Of a stretch of 64,000 nt of DNA, positions 27,476 through 34,765 are shown piece by piece (the stretch's first letter is position 1; every line of letters starts with the position of its first letter). A program made the position numbers and the translations under genes. The DNA comes from Methanosarcinales archaeon Met12. GTDB taxonomy: Archaea; Halobacteriota; UBA148; JAJOKI01. Under the pieces are notes generated by a model, which saw only the letters and a program-made list of their open reading frames with translations, was not told the DNA's origin and did no database searches. The stretch is taken from the NCBI GenBank assembly GCA_002813105.2, contig CP017966.2, positions 248,001-312,000 of the forward strand, read 5' to 3'.

Positions 27476-28273
27476 TTAAGTCGCTTCACTGAGCTGCCTA
27501 TAAAATTTACCAGCACCCTCTGTCCCCTCTACGACTTTGATGGCGGTTTCTGCTACTTTCCTGAGTGCGTTTTCCGCCTTTTTATAATCCGGAGCGACCA
27601 CCTTAATCATATAACGCGGAGCGCCCGTATACGTTATATCAACTTCAACGTCAGGTATGTCGATTTTGCCAGCCGCATTCAGCGCCTTCTTGATCACAGC
27701 TATACCGTCGGGAAGCGGACATGTGAGGTCAATATAACCGGTAATATTTACCCGACCTATCTTTACGTTCTCTTTTGCAACTTTTGTTATGGCATCGGCA
27801 TATTCCCTTGAGATACATGCCCCTGTCAGTGCATCAGGTCCCTTTATTGCCGCCTCTTCGAACGCTGCATATAGACTTCCAAACTCTTCTAATAACTTAT
27901 CACCGATGACGTCATACAACTTGTCGATGTTGACCTCGATATGTTCCGCGACAAAGCCAAACCATTTTTCTGCTTTCTGCTCATTTTTCCATTGTTGAAT
28001 CTTCTCCCGCCTCTGATGCGCATTTACATCTTTCAGCGAGAGGTCAATGCGATCGTGGCTGGGCGCGACGTCCAGTACCTTGCATACGATCTTCTGCCCC
28101 TCTTTGACATGGTCCCGAATGTATTTAATCCATCCTGATGCGACCTCGGAAATATGAATCAGTCCATCTTTCTCTCCATATTCATCCAGTTTGACAAATG
28201 CACCGAAATCTGCCACTTTTACAACCGTGCAGACCGCCAAGTCCCCTTGCTCTGGATATTCTTTATGCCTCAT
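27476..28273 (-). CDS. Translation initiation factor 2 alpha subunit
   Basis: aIF2-alpha, 265 residues: an N-terminal S1/OB domain (GDLAVCTVVKVADFGAFVKL), a helical middle with DRIDLSLKDVNAHQRREKI, and a C-terminal alpha/beta domain from about 175 (VGRVNITGYIDLTC is near residue 174). It helps deliver initiator tRNA to the ribosome. It follows rps27e by 31 bases and precedes nop10 by about 20, in the standard archaeal cluster. Confidence 0.96.
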   Translation of the reverse strand: MRHKEYPEQGDLAVCTVVKVADFGAFVKLDEYGEKDGLIHISEVASGWIKYIRDHVKEGQKIVCKVLDVAPSHDRIDLSLKDVNAHQRREKIQQWKNEQKAEKWFGFVAEHIEVNIDKLYDVIGDKLLEEFGSLYAAFEEAAIKGPDALTGACISREYADAITKVAKENVKIGRVNITGYIDLTCPLPDGIAVIKKALNAAGKIDIPDVEVDITYTGAPRYMIKVVAPDYKKAENALRKVAETAIKVVEGTEGAGKFYRQLSEAT

Positions 28274-28304
28274 AAGTACACCTATATATCATATTAGTCA
28301 TAAC

Positions 28305-28472
28305 CTACTCGATACTTTCCAGAATTTGTGTTTTAATATTCGCCTTTCCACCGGTTGGTTCGGCAAGTGTCCGTCCACAAACAAGACACCCGATAACCGA
28401 ATCGGCTTTATTAAATATCACCTGTTCGTTCTCGCAATCATTACACTTAACTTTGATGAATTTACCGCCCAT
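28305..28472 (-). CDS. 30S ribosomal protein S27e
   Basis: A 55-residue zinc-ribbon ribosomal protein: [17 protein letters not shown] with CxxC at residues 10-13, and [19 protein letters not shown] with CxxC at 29-32. It starts at ATG 28472, 2 bases after the L44e stop, and ends at TAG 28305. Together with L44e and eIF2-alpha it forms the conserved translation cluster. Confidence 0.96.
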   Translation of the reverse strand: MGGKFIKVKCNDCENEQVIFNKADSVIGCLVCGRTLAEPTGGKANIKTQILESIE

Positions 28473-28474
28473 GA

Positions 28475-28753
28475 TCACTCCACCAGCTCAAATTTTGATG
28501 CTCTAAAGCAAGGTCTCTGATGCGCTTTATTGCATTCTGTACACCTGTATCGCAGAAACACCCTTTTCGTCGGCTTGTCGCCACCAGGCACCTTTGAGAA
28601 CTTTCCGAGATTGCCTATGCCCTTTGACCGTTTCTTCTGTCGCGCAATCCAGGTTAACGAAGATGTGCGTCCTTTCTTGACCTTTTCAACGCCATGTATC
28701 GTATGCTTATTGCAGTAAGGGCAGTGTGTTCTAAATTTACTATGCATTTTCAT
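28475..28753 (-). CDS. 50S ribosomal protein L44e
   Basis: A 92-residue ribosomal protein with two zinc-binding CxxC pairs: [10 protein letters not shown] near residue 11 and [11 protein letters not shown] near 72. The central [19 protein letters not shown] is basic and RNA binding. I start it at ATG 28753, which has GGAG nine bases upstream; an ATG two codons earlier (28759) is possible. It follows the GINS gene almost directly. Confidence 0.95.
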   Translation of the reverse strand: MKMHSKFRTHCPYCNKHTIHGVEKVKKGRTSSLTWIARQKKRSKGIGNLGKFSKVPGGDKPTKRVFLRYRCTECNKAHQRPCFRASKFELVE

Positions 28754-28759
28754 GTTCAT

Positions 28760-29380
28760 TTACTCCATTGTAATATCTTCGGCTACATTGCGGCCACATA
28801 AAGCCTTGGCATTGATCTTCGGCAAAGCCGCCACATCTTGCCCGGATAATTTGTAATTATAGCCGTCAGCACCCATAAACACGGGAATATCTTTCAATAT
28901 CCGGACTATCGTAAAATCTTTCCCTATATTTTTTCGATTTGTCTGGAGTTTCATCCTGTCATGCAATAAAGAACTTTCGGTGGCATTATTCTCCCCCATA
29001 CTTTCCATATTTTTGGCTTTGCTGAATACGGCTGAGTCCATTCTGGACTTGCCCTTCTTGACCAAGTCCACCAATTGCTCGAATAGCTCCAGTTCCTCGG
29101 AAGTCGCCCCTTCCGGGCGTATGTCCAGTCCGAATGCCTTTGTCGTCGCCATTTTTATGATCTTACCTATGCGCCGTTTGAATATATCATCGACGACGCT
29201 CTTGGCATTTCGCAATTCGTTATCGGCCATCATCACGTTGGAGTCGTCAGTATCACGTCTTTTGTCTTCCAGCGCGCTTATATACGCTCCAATTTTTTCA
29301 TAGAAGCTTCGCTCGAGCATCTGAAGTCCTTTAGAGCGACGCTCATTGGCTTGAATTAGACGCAGGTCCTCAAGGTCCAT
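28760..29380 (-). CDS. GINS complex subunit (Gins51 type)
   Basis: A 206-residue archaeal GINS protein, a component of the replicative helicase complex with MCM and Cdc45/GAN. The long helical A domain runs to about residue 120 (ELRNAKSVVDDIFKRRIGKI), and a small beta-rich B domain lies at the C-terminus (FTIVRILKDIPVFMGADGYN). Domain order A then B marks it as the Gins51 type. It overlaps priS by 11 bases, coupling helicase and primase genes as in many euryarchaea. Confidence 0.88.
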   Translation of the reverse strand: MDLEDLRLIQANERRSKGLQMLERSFYEKIGAYISALEDKRRDTDDSNVMMADNELRNAKSVVDDIFKRRIGKIIKMATTKAFGLDIRPEGATSEELELFEQLVDLVKKGKSRMDSAVFSKAKNMESMGENNATESSLLHDRMKLQTNRKNIGKDFTIVRILKDIPVFMGADGYNYKLSGQDVAALPKINAKALCGRNVAEDITME

Positions 29381-30560
29381 ATTCGGCTACACCTCTACAC
29401 ATCAAAAATACCGCAAGATGTTCGGGAAGTTTATGTATTCCCTTTACTATGTTATATCGTTTATCCTTTATCTCGACGTCGCTCGCCTTGGTCACGTTTA
29501 CCACGGTGAGTTCATCTCCAAAAACGACTGCATCGCTCAGTGGGTTGAAGTCGTCGAGTGCATTTAACGTCAAAGGCATGGCCTGAAAGCTAGAGCCCCC
29601 ATGAAGGGAGGTCGGCAATCTTATCAGACGCTTCGTATCTGCTGTCACGGGTTCATCGGGATGTCCCTTAAGTTCAATTTTCTGTCTTTTTATAATATCT
29701 TCCCAAAAAGAATTTGGAAATTTCCTAATCTGGTCAAAGTTTCCTTCTTTTAATCTCTTCATTGACGACTTGTCCTTCACGACTTTGAGCAACATCTCTG
29801 CCATTCTTTCGCTAATTCCTTCTACCTTTTTAATCTCTTCCAACGCCTTATTCTCGTCCATAGACGATATATTGTCCAAGAATTCCTTCAATGCCTTATG
29901 AAGCCTTAACCCCCAACCACTGCCCCCCGACCTGAATCTCAACGACTTAACCGTCTTTCTGCGACCAGTTTCATCAGCGTCTCCTGTCACTTCTTTAGGA
30001 TATAAAAAGTTTTCAACTTCAAGACCCGTCGCTGTGATATAATCCACGACCTCCCTTCGCTCAGAACTTCCCAGTCCAATAATCCGTGAGTCCCGCACAT
30101 GAATATGGTAGCCCCTTCCCCCTGAAAAAACAACCTCGATATCATTATCCTCAAATCCAAAATCATCCGTCAGAAAACCGATGAGTTTAATCGTTTCCTC
30201 CTTTACCTTTTGCAGCATGTCGCCATAGGTGGTCCATTTTAGCTTAAGATGGTCTGCATCGAGGTCAAATATCAGGTCGGCGCCCTGCCACTTTTTCTCC
30301 TGCATCGTCGGTGCCTCTGGATTTACATAGTACGCTGCAGAATGAAACGCATGCGCTGGCGCCTTATTCCTGACATAGTCAACTGCCTCCCCTCTTGCCA
30401 TAAATGATTTATGCCTGCGCATCACGACGTCTGGAAACGCATCGTCGAAGAAAATAAAGCCCCACTCCCTTTTTTCAAACTGAGGGGGCAATTGGATGGA
30501 TGCGGACTGATAGTACTCTCTAAACCTATATTGGATGAATTCTTTGGTTTCAACCTTCAT
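29370..30560 (-). CDS. priS: DNA primase small (catalytic) subunit
   Basis: PriS, 396 residues, makes RNA/DNA primers. Catalytic aspartates are visible in LIFDLDADHLKL near residue 93. The nucleotide-binding SGGRGYHIHV is near 146, and a later basic/His region RLIRLPTSLHGGSS follows near 310. It is at the head of the conserved minus-strand cluster priS-gins-L44e-S27e-aIF2a-nop10. The large subunit priL is elsewhere (47310-48320). Confidence 0.96.
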   Translation of the reverse strand: MKVETKEFIQYRFREYYQSASIQLPPQFEKREWGFIFFDDAFPDVVMRRHKSFMARGEAVDYVRNKAPAHAFHSAAYYVNPEAPTMQEKKWQGADLIFDLDADHLKLKWTTYGDMLQKVKEETIKLIGFLTDDFGFEDNDIEVVFSGGRGYHIHVRDSRIIGLGSSERREVVDYITATGLEVENFLYPKEVTGDADETGRRKTVKSLRFRSGGSGWGLRLHKALKEFLDNISSMDENKALEEIKKVEGISERMAEMLLKVVKDKSSMKRLKEGNFDQIRKFPNSFWEDIIKRQKIELKGHPDEPVTADTKRLIRLPTSLHGGSSFQAMPLTLNALDDFNPLSDAVVFGDELTVVNVTKASDVEIKDKRYNIVKGIHKLPEHLAVFLMCRGVAEYGP

Positions 30561-30599
30561 GAACCATCAATTAGGATTCCCCATAGATAATCCTACGGA

Positions 30600-31421
30600 T
30601 TAATTGATCAACTCTCGGATTCTGTTGATCGCTTCCTTTACCGTCTTGGGCACCGGGTTTGCAACCTCGCCCTGCTCGACGAGTTCGATGAAAATCTGTG
30701 AAACGGTTGGGAGGTTCAAACCAGCCGACTCAATGATTTCACGATTTATGAGTATTTCGACCCCACCTTCAGCGAGCGTTTTTCCGTTCTCGATGATGAT
30801 GACCTTTTCTGCCCATTTTGCAACGAGATCGACATCATGGGTGGTTATCACAATCGTCTTGCCACGTTTGCTCAGGTCATCTAAAATACTTAATATCTCA
30901 TTTTTTCCAGAGGAGTCTATGTCTGTAGTCGGCTCATCTAAAACATATATGTCGGGATCCATCGCTAATACGCCAGCAATTGCAATCCGTTTCTTCTGTC
31001 CATGACTTAGATGATGCGGGAGCTTGTCATCAAATCCAACCACCCCCACGGATTTCAGCGCATTTTCAACTCGCCTTTCGATTTCAGCCTGCTCCAATCC
31101 CATGTTAATTGGCCCAAATGCGACATCTTCCCACACCGTCGTGGAAAACAATTGGTCATCTGGGCATTGGAAGACCATGCCAACGCGTTCTCGTATCCTC
31201 GCAGCATTTTCTTTCGTAATCGGTTCGCCAAAGATTTCGACCGTTCCTTTCCTTGCAGCATAAATTCCATTAAAATGTTGGAGAAGGGTTGATTTTCCAG
31301 CGCCGTTGGGGCCAAGGATAGCGGTCTTCTCGCACTCCTCGACGTCAAGGTTTACTCCTTTCAATGCATGAGTGCCATCTGGAAACCAGAACTCCAGATC
31401 TCTGACGCTAATTGCACTCAT
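30600..31421 (-). CDS. cbiO: ECF transporter ATPase (CbiO/NikO type)
   Basis: A 273-residue ABC ATPase driving metal uptake. Walker A GPNGAGKSTLLQHF is near residue 36, the signature LSHGQKKRIAIAG near 140 and Walker B DIYVLDEPTTDID near 161, followed by the H-loop TTHDVDLV. The C-terminal 60 residues are typical of CbiO. It is the last gene of the minus-strand operon cbiM-N-Q-(small peptide)-O and overlaps the small peptide stop. Cobalt or nickel cannot be told apart from this subunit. Confidence 0.92.
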   Translation of the reverse strand: MSAISVRDLEFWFPDGTHALKGVNLDVEECEKTAILGPNGAGKSTLLQHFNGIYAARKGTVEIFGEPITKENAARIRERVGMVFQCPDDQLFSTTVWEDVAFGPINMGLEQAEIERRVENALKSVGVVGFDDKLPHHLSHGQKKRIAIAGVLAMDPDIYVLDEPTTDIDSSGKNEILSILDDLSKRGKTIVITTHDVDLVAKWAEKVIIIENGKTLAEGGVEILINREIIESAGLNLPTVSQIFIELVEQGEVANPVPKTVKEAINRIRELIN

Positions 31422-31522
31422 AAGACTACCTCAAAGGCTAACAATGTGGCCCCCATTCCGATAATTCCCATCGCCTTGAGGATGTCTAGCCCAGTGAGAC
31501 TGGGTTTTGCCAGAGTTTTCAT
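31418..31522 (-). CDS. 34-residue membrane peptide in the cobalt/nickel operon
   Basis: A very short gene between cbiQ and cbiO: start ATG 31522 with the strong ribosome site GTGGGGAG directly before it, stop TGA 31418-31420 overlapping the cbiO ATG. The product has a polar start (KTLAKPSLTGLDILKA) and one membrane helix (MGIIGMGATLLAFEVVL). Tight spacing (7 bases after cbiQ, 4-base overlap with cbiO) and the ribosome site argue that it is translated. It may be a single-helix accessory subunit of the ECF complex; I know of no named family. Confidence 0.6.
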   Translation of the reverse strand: MKTLAKPSLTGLDILKAMGIIGMGATLLAFEVVL

Positions 31523-31529
31523 CTCCCCA

Positions 31530-32201
31530 CTAATATCCACGGGACCTCATCGCTTCATAAACTCGCTCTCCGCGCTCGTAGCTTTTGACAAACAACATCC
31601 CAACGGTATTTCCGATGGTTTTCATGGTGCGCATGTGCATCAAATTGCTTGACCCAAATCCACGGCTTTTTTGTGCCCGACTAATCCGCTGGAATTCGTC
31701 GATGAGCAAAAAGATGTATCGGTACGTGAACAACGTCATCTGGACAAAGATTTTTGGTATCTTTAGGTCCTCCATTGCCTTGATTAAGTCTGTGAACATG
31801 GTCGTAGACGTCAGGAGTGTTATGGTCATAACTGCCACCGTCGCCCTCAATATGACGAGTGCGGCCAGATGCAGCCCTTCTCGAGTTGCCGTCAGCGTCG
31901 TGATCACAAGGTCAAATGATATGATGGGCATCCCTTCGGGTCTGGAGAATGAAAGGAAAATGCCTAAAAAACCTCCAAACGGGATTATCCACTTGATTCT
32001 GTCTGCAATAAATCCCAAGGGTACTTTTGAAACGAGGATGAGCAGGAACACGAAAATAATCGAAGTAACCAATAGTATGATGTTATCGAGAAGTACCACC
32101 AAAATTATGAATGTGATGCATGCTAGAAACTTCGCCCTTGGATCGAGGTTATGTATTGGTGATACGAGGGTTGCATATTTGTCAATGTGTGGATGTTCCA
32201 T
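31530..32201 (-). CDS. cbiQ: ECF transporter T component (CbiQ type)
   Basis: A 223-residue membrane protein with about five to six helices, coupling the substrate-binding CbiM/CbiN unit to the ATPase. The N-terminal MEHPHIDKYATLVSPIHNLD and the cytoplasmic coupling motif in FQRISRAQKSRGFGSS (the AxxxRG box, near residue 172) define the family. A second coupling segment YEAMRSRGY ends the protein. I use ATG 32201; GTG 32210 is possible. It starts 5 bases after cbiN. Confidence 0.92.
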   Translation of the reverse strand: MEHPHIDKYATLVSPIHNLDPRAKFLACITFIILVVLLDNIILLVTSIIFVFLLILVSKVPLGFIADRIKWIIPFGGFLGIFLSFSRPEGMPIISFDLVITTLTATREGLHLAALVILRATVAVMTITLLTSTTMFTDLIKAMEDLKIPKIFVQMTLFTYRYIFLLIDEFQRISRAQKSRGFGSSNLMHMRTMKTIGNTVGMLFVKSYERGERVYEAMRSRGY

Positions 32202-32206
32202 GGGTA

Positions 32207-32464
32207 TCACGATTTTAGAGCCATTCCAAGCACGTATACAACCACCAACACCGCACCTATTCCCACCAGCCCCATTAAAAGAACAGGTATATACCCCTCG
32301 CCAAAATCGATAGGGTGCTTGTAAACTGGTTCTCCCTCTTTTACGCCTGCATGTTCCATCGTACTTCCAAGACCGTCTGGAGTATCAGCCACGAAGGGGA
32401 GGAGAGCAGCTAATAGGATAGTCATCCCAATGAGTGCTAACATCCACATCTTTACATCTTTCAT
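32207..32464 (-). CDS. cbiN: ECF small membrane subunit CbiN/NikN-like
   Basis: An 85-residue protein with two transmembrane helices (about residues 6-24 and 60-82) joined by an outside loop containing VADTPDGLGSTMEHAGV, the PDGL motif of NikN/CbiN-type partners of CbiM. It overlaps the cbiM 3-prime end by 4 bases. The partner S component, cbiM, contains an internal TAA, so this subunit may be orphaned. Confidence 0.85.
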   Translation of the reverse strand: MKDVKMWMLALIGMTILLAALLPFVADTPDGLGSTMEHAGVKEGEPVYKHPIDFGEGYIPVLLMGLVGIGAVLVVVYVLGMALKS

Positions 32465-33141
32465 GTTACAACCCTCTGAAAGGCGTTCCCCAACGTAATT
32501 CTTGGTATTTCAAGGAGATCTGGTCTCGCTTGGGCAACTATTGTGATGGCAAACACGGTTACCATTGCCTCGATGGGTGCCAGTATCGAGTGATAGAACA
32601 GCATCCAAGGTAGTGCAATGTTTAATGGTATGCCGTGCACTGCGCTCATCGACGCTGATATTCCCAGTTATAATGCGCAGGCGGTGGCAGCAGCCAGCAC
32701 CGAGAGCGATGTTGCAGTGAAGACCCCAACGAGCCTTATGTTCTTGCTAAAACGCTCAAACGGCATGTAAACGTAATATCCGACCAATGATGTGATGATT
32801 CCCAGATTTAGAATGTTTAGTCCAAGCGCTGTGATGCCACCATCACCGAAGAGCAAACATTGTATCACCAGCACGGTGGTGATGACCAATATGCCGACCA
32901 GCGGTCCAAGTAGGATGGCAACCATGGCGGCTCCAATGACATGCACGCTGGTGCCATATAGCACTGGAATGTCCAACATCTGAGCGACAAAAATCCCGGC
33001 TGCGAGAAGTGCCATCAATGGAACCTGTCGGTCTTCAAGTCTTTTGTTTGTCCCATGCACTGAAATTCCAATAAAAAGCGCTGCTACCATAAATCCAATC
33101 GCCAACAAAGGTGGCCACATCAATCCATCTGGTATGTGCAT
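32461..33141 (-). pseudogene. cbiM: ECF substrate-binding protein CbiM, interrupted by in-frame TAA
   Basis: Cobalt/nickel-binding S component. It opens with MHIPDGLMWPP, whose N-terminal Met and His2 are metal ligands, and has GTSVHVIGAAM near residue 64 and FGDGGITALGLN near 118. An ochre codon TAA at 32670-32668 (codon 158) interrupts the frame, which then continues in the same frame to the expected C-terminus (MSAVHGIPLNIALPWMLFYH). The family has Leu-Glu-Leu at this point, so GAA to TAA is the simplest change. Without the break the protein would be about 226 residues, normal length. It could be a real inactivation or a base-calling error. Confidence 0.85.
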
Positions 33142-33182
33142 TTCGTCACCGTGTTAAGTTTTAATAAAAAAGTAATACCAGC

Positions 33183-33208
33183 TCATACTTAAATAAGTTT
33201 TGGTATGA
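33183..33208. promoter_or_regulatory. TCATAC-N14-GTATGA palindrome at the cbiM promoter
   Basis: TCATAC (33183-33188) and GTATGA (33203-33208) form a perfect inverted repeat 14 bases apart, covering an A+T-rich TATA-like core (AAATAAGTTT on the plus strand). It lies 42-67 bases before the cbiM start on the minus strand, the right place for a metal-responsive operator. NikR, encoded at 42261, binds half sites of similar letters (GTATGA) in bacteria, but there the half sites face the other way and are spaced 16 bases. The binding protein is therefore uncertain. The site overlaps the end of the preceding orphan gene. Confidence 0.4.
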
Positions 33209-33575
33209 AACAGTAGTTCCGAGTGGAAAAATCTGCCAAAGAATTTGAATTTTCGGATAGGGTCGGGGATGTATCGTCTCCAAAATTTTGAAATTTGCAC
33301 GATCTTCTAGACCTGAATCTGCCAATGAACTCCCCCTTTCTGTCTTTATCCAAATCTACATCGAAAAGCTTGGTCATTGCTCTCAATTCTTGATAACTTA
33401 TTATTTTTATCTCTTTATTTTTCAAAAAGGCGTTTAAAGCCTCGTCTTTTTTATCTTCTAAAAAGCAGATGCTTCTATTTTTAAACCTTATCATTTGCTC
33501 CATAGATGCTCGGCGTGCTATTTGTCTATTGAACGTTGATGATTCTCTTGAAAAAGAGATTTTCTTTTCTTTCAC
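33189..33575 (-). CDS. Orphan cassette gene 3, unknown
   Basis: A 128-residue open frame, third of three overlapping A+T-rich genes. The GTG start at 33575 overlaps the preceding gene by 50 bases; ATG 33503 (MEQMIRFKNRS) is a better-placed alternative. The middle has helical, charged sequence (FLEDKKDEALNAFLKNKEIK, then ISYQELRAMTKLFDVDLDKD). The last 30 residues run into the cbiM promoter region and may be non-native. It could also be a frameshifted continuation of the preceding gene, because a run of A-rich codons lies at the junction. No family recognised. Confidence 0.45.
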   Translation of the reverse strand: MKEKKISFSRESSTFNRQIARRASMEQMIRFKNRSICFLEDKKDEALNAFLKNKEIKIISYQELRAMTKLFDVDLDKDRKGEFIGRFRSRRSCKFQNFGDDTSPTLSENSNSLADFSTRNYCFIPKLI

Positions 33576-34221
33576 TACTTATTTTCTCTAATTCATAATT
33601 AACTAATAATTCCTTCAATCTCCCCTCGCAGTTTCTGACTATATTTGCAGCAGAAGAAATTCCAGAAACAACGAAAATCATTGGACGATGAGAGTGTACC
33701 ATTGTTACGGTTTGTTTAATTATTCCTCTTTCTGTATCAATACGTTCAACAAATAAAACATGCTTTTCTATATTTTCAAGAATGTTTCTGATATCTTTTT
33801 TGAATTTATCAACAGAATCAATATCCTCCATCAATATACCTATATATCTATTCAGAATGCCATTTTCTACAAATTGAGCGATATGTAATCCCTTAATTTC
33901 GTATTTGTTGAAAATCTTCGTCCTTAATTTGCCTCTTCTTTCCTCTTCGTTTCCCTTTTCTAAACTTCTTAGAGTTAGACCCATTTTTAATAAAAAAAGC
34001 ATTTTTTCATCTTTGATATATTCTTTGTAAATAGCTAATTCTCCAGAACGATATAATTCTTTTACTCTTTTTATTGTTTTTTTATCTTGAATAAAAGCAA
34101 GTTCTTTATCTCTAAGTTTTGATATTAATTGTCTGACCTGTTCTTTGCTCCAATCTAAGAGTCCTTCCGTTACTCCTCTTGCTACACTTTTTATAGGGTC
34201 ACGAGACGGGTCATAGGACAT
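33526..34221 (-). CDS. Orphan cassette gene 2, unknown
   Basis: A 231-residue protein without a recognised domain. The N-terminus (MSYDPSRDPIKSVARGVTEG) is followed by charged helices (LISKLRDKELAFIQDKKTIK), then a mixed alpha/beta region. The C-terminal half contains HSHRPMIFVVSGISSAANIV, a strand-turn-helix resembling a nucleotide-fold beta strand but without a known motif. ATG 34221 overlaps gene 1 by 11 bases and has GAGGAG upstream. It is translationally coupled within a minus-strand three-gene cassette. No transmembrane segment is seen. Confidence 0.6.
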   Translation of the reverse strand: MSYDPSRDPIKSVARGVTEGLLDWSKEQVRQLISKLRDKELAFIQDKKTIKRVKELYRSGELAIYKEYIKDEKMLFLLKMGLTLRSLEKGNEEERRGKLRTKIFNKYEIKGLHIAQFVENGILNRYIGILMEDIDSVDKFKKDIRNILENIEKHVLFVERIDTERGIIKQTVTMVHSHRPMIFVVSGISSAANIVRNCEGRLKELLVNYELEKISSERKENLFFKRIINVQ

Positions 34222-34453
34222 CTCCAAACTCCTCAAGATATTTGGAGATGCTCAACTCATTATCGTCAAGAATTATTTCACTTCCTGGAAGAATAACCAT
34301 ACTTTCTACTTTGATAGGTATCTCTAAATATTTGTCTAAAATTTTATTTCCTCTAGAGTCCAAAACAAATTCTCCATCTGAGTCGTATCCCAATTCCTTT
34401 AAAAGTAAAATCTTAGATTCATTGGTGACCTGTTTTAATGATATTAGTTCCAT
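34211..34453 (-). CDS. Orphan cassette gene 1, unknown
   Basis: An 80-residue acidic protein, first gene of the cassette. It reads MELISLKQVTNESKILLLKE, then DSDGEFVLDSRGNKILDKYL, with strands and helices but no known motif. ATG 34453 follows GGAGGGTGAA, a strong ribosome site, and a TATA-like GATTTAAATAG lies about 45 bases upstream on the minus strand. Small acidic partners upstream of a larger gene are common in toxin-antitoxin and defence pairs, but nothing here proves that role. Confidence 0.55.
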   Translation of the reverse strand: MELISLKQVTNESKILLLKELGYDSDGEFVLDSRGNKILDKYLEIPIKVESMVILPGSEIILDDNELSISKYLEEFGDVL

Positions 34454-34529
34454 TTCACCCTCCGTTTCCCTCCCTTGTCTATAGGAAAGGTGTACTGACT
34501 ATTTAAATCTTTTTCCCTGTCACCAGCTT

Positions 34530-34580
34530 TGCACATAAATTAGGTTCTGCACATGAATTACATGGCTTGCACATAAATTA
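34530..34580 (+). repeat. Three 13-base direct repeats TGCACATRAATTA
   Basis: Three near-identical copies: TGCACATAAATTA at 34530-34542, TGCACATGAATTA at 34548-34560 and TGCACATAAATTA at 34568-34580, with start-to-start spacing of 18 and 20 bases. They lie roughly 77-127 bases upstream of the cassette start on the minus strand. Regular spacing near two helical turns suggests cooperative binding of a repressor or initiator-like protein on one DNA face. They are too short and too close together for a CRISPR array. Confidence 0.65.
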
Positions 34581-34651
34581 CGTAAATCGATTCAAATCTA
34601 CTTGTCCAACTGCTGCATATGGTCATCGACTTGGTTGGTAGAATTTGACCT

Positions 34652-34733
34652 TCGGAAGTACTGGTGATACTAAAAACCTTAAATTTAAACCCTAAAATTT
34701 AGTTGACGGTGCCATCAACTTTCGGAACTACTG
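34652..34733 (+). repeat. Repeated TCGGAASTACTG motif
   Basis: TCGGAAGTACTG at 34652-34663 and TCGGAACTACTG at 34722-34733 are direct copies 70 bases apart. An exact inverted copy of the second lies at 33211-33222, next to the cbiM promoter. Similarity around the 34652 and 33211 copies extends over about 25 bases (ATAC-AAAAC follows each). The three copies bracket the orphan cassette. They could be operators shared by cbiM and the gate-domain transporter, or ends of an inserted segment. Confidence 0.5.
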
Positions 34734-34765
34734 ATGAAAGTGAAATACACCCAGAAAAGTTATGT

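Noticed and set aside
32668-32670. Recoded stop codon (pyrrolysine or selenocysteine) in cbiM
   Set aside because: The codon is TAA; pyrrolysine uses TAG and selenocysteine TGA.
34530-34580. Possible CRISPR array
   Set aside because: Repeats are 13 bases with gaps of only 5-7 bases, and only three copies occur; no cas genes are present.
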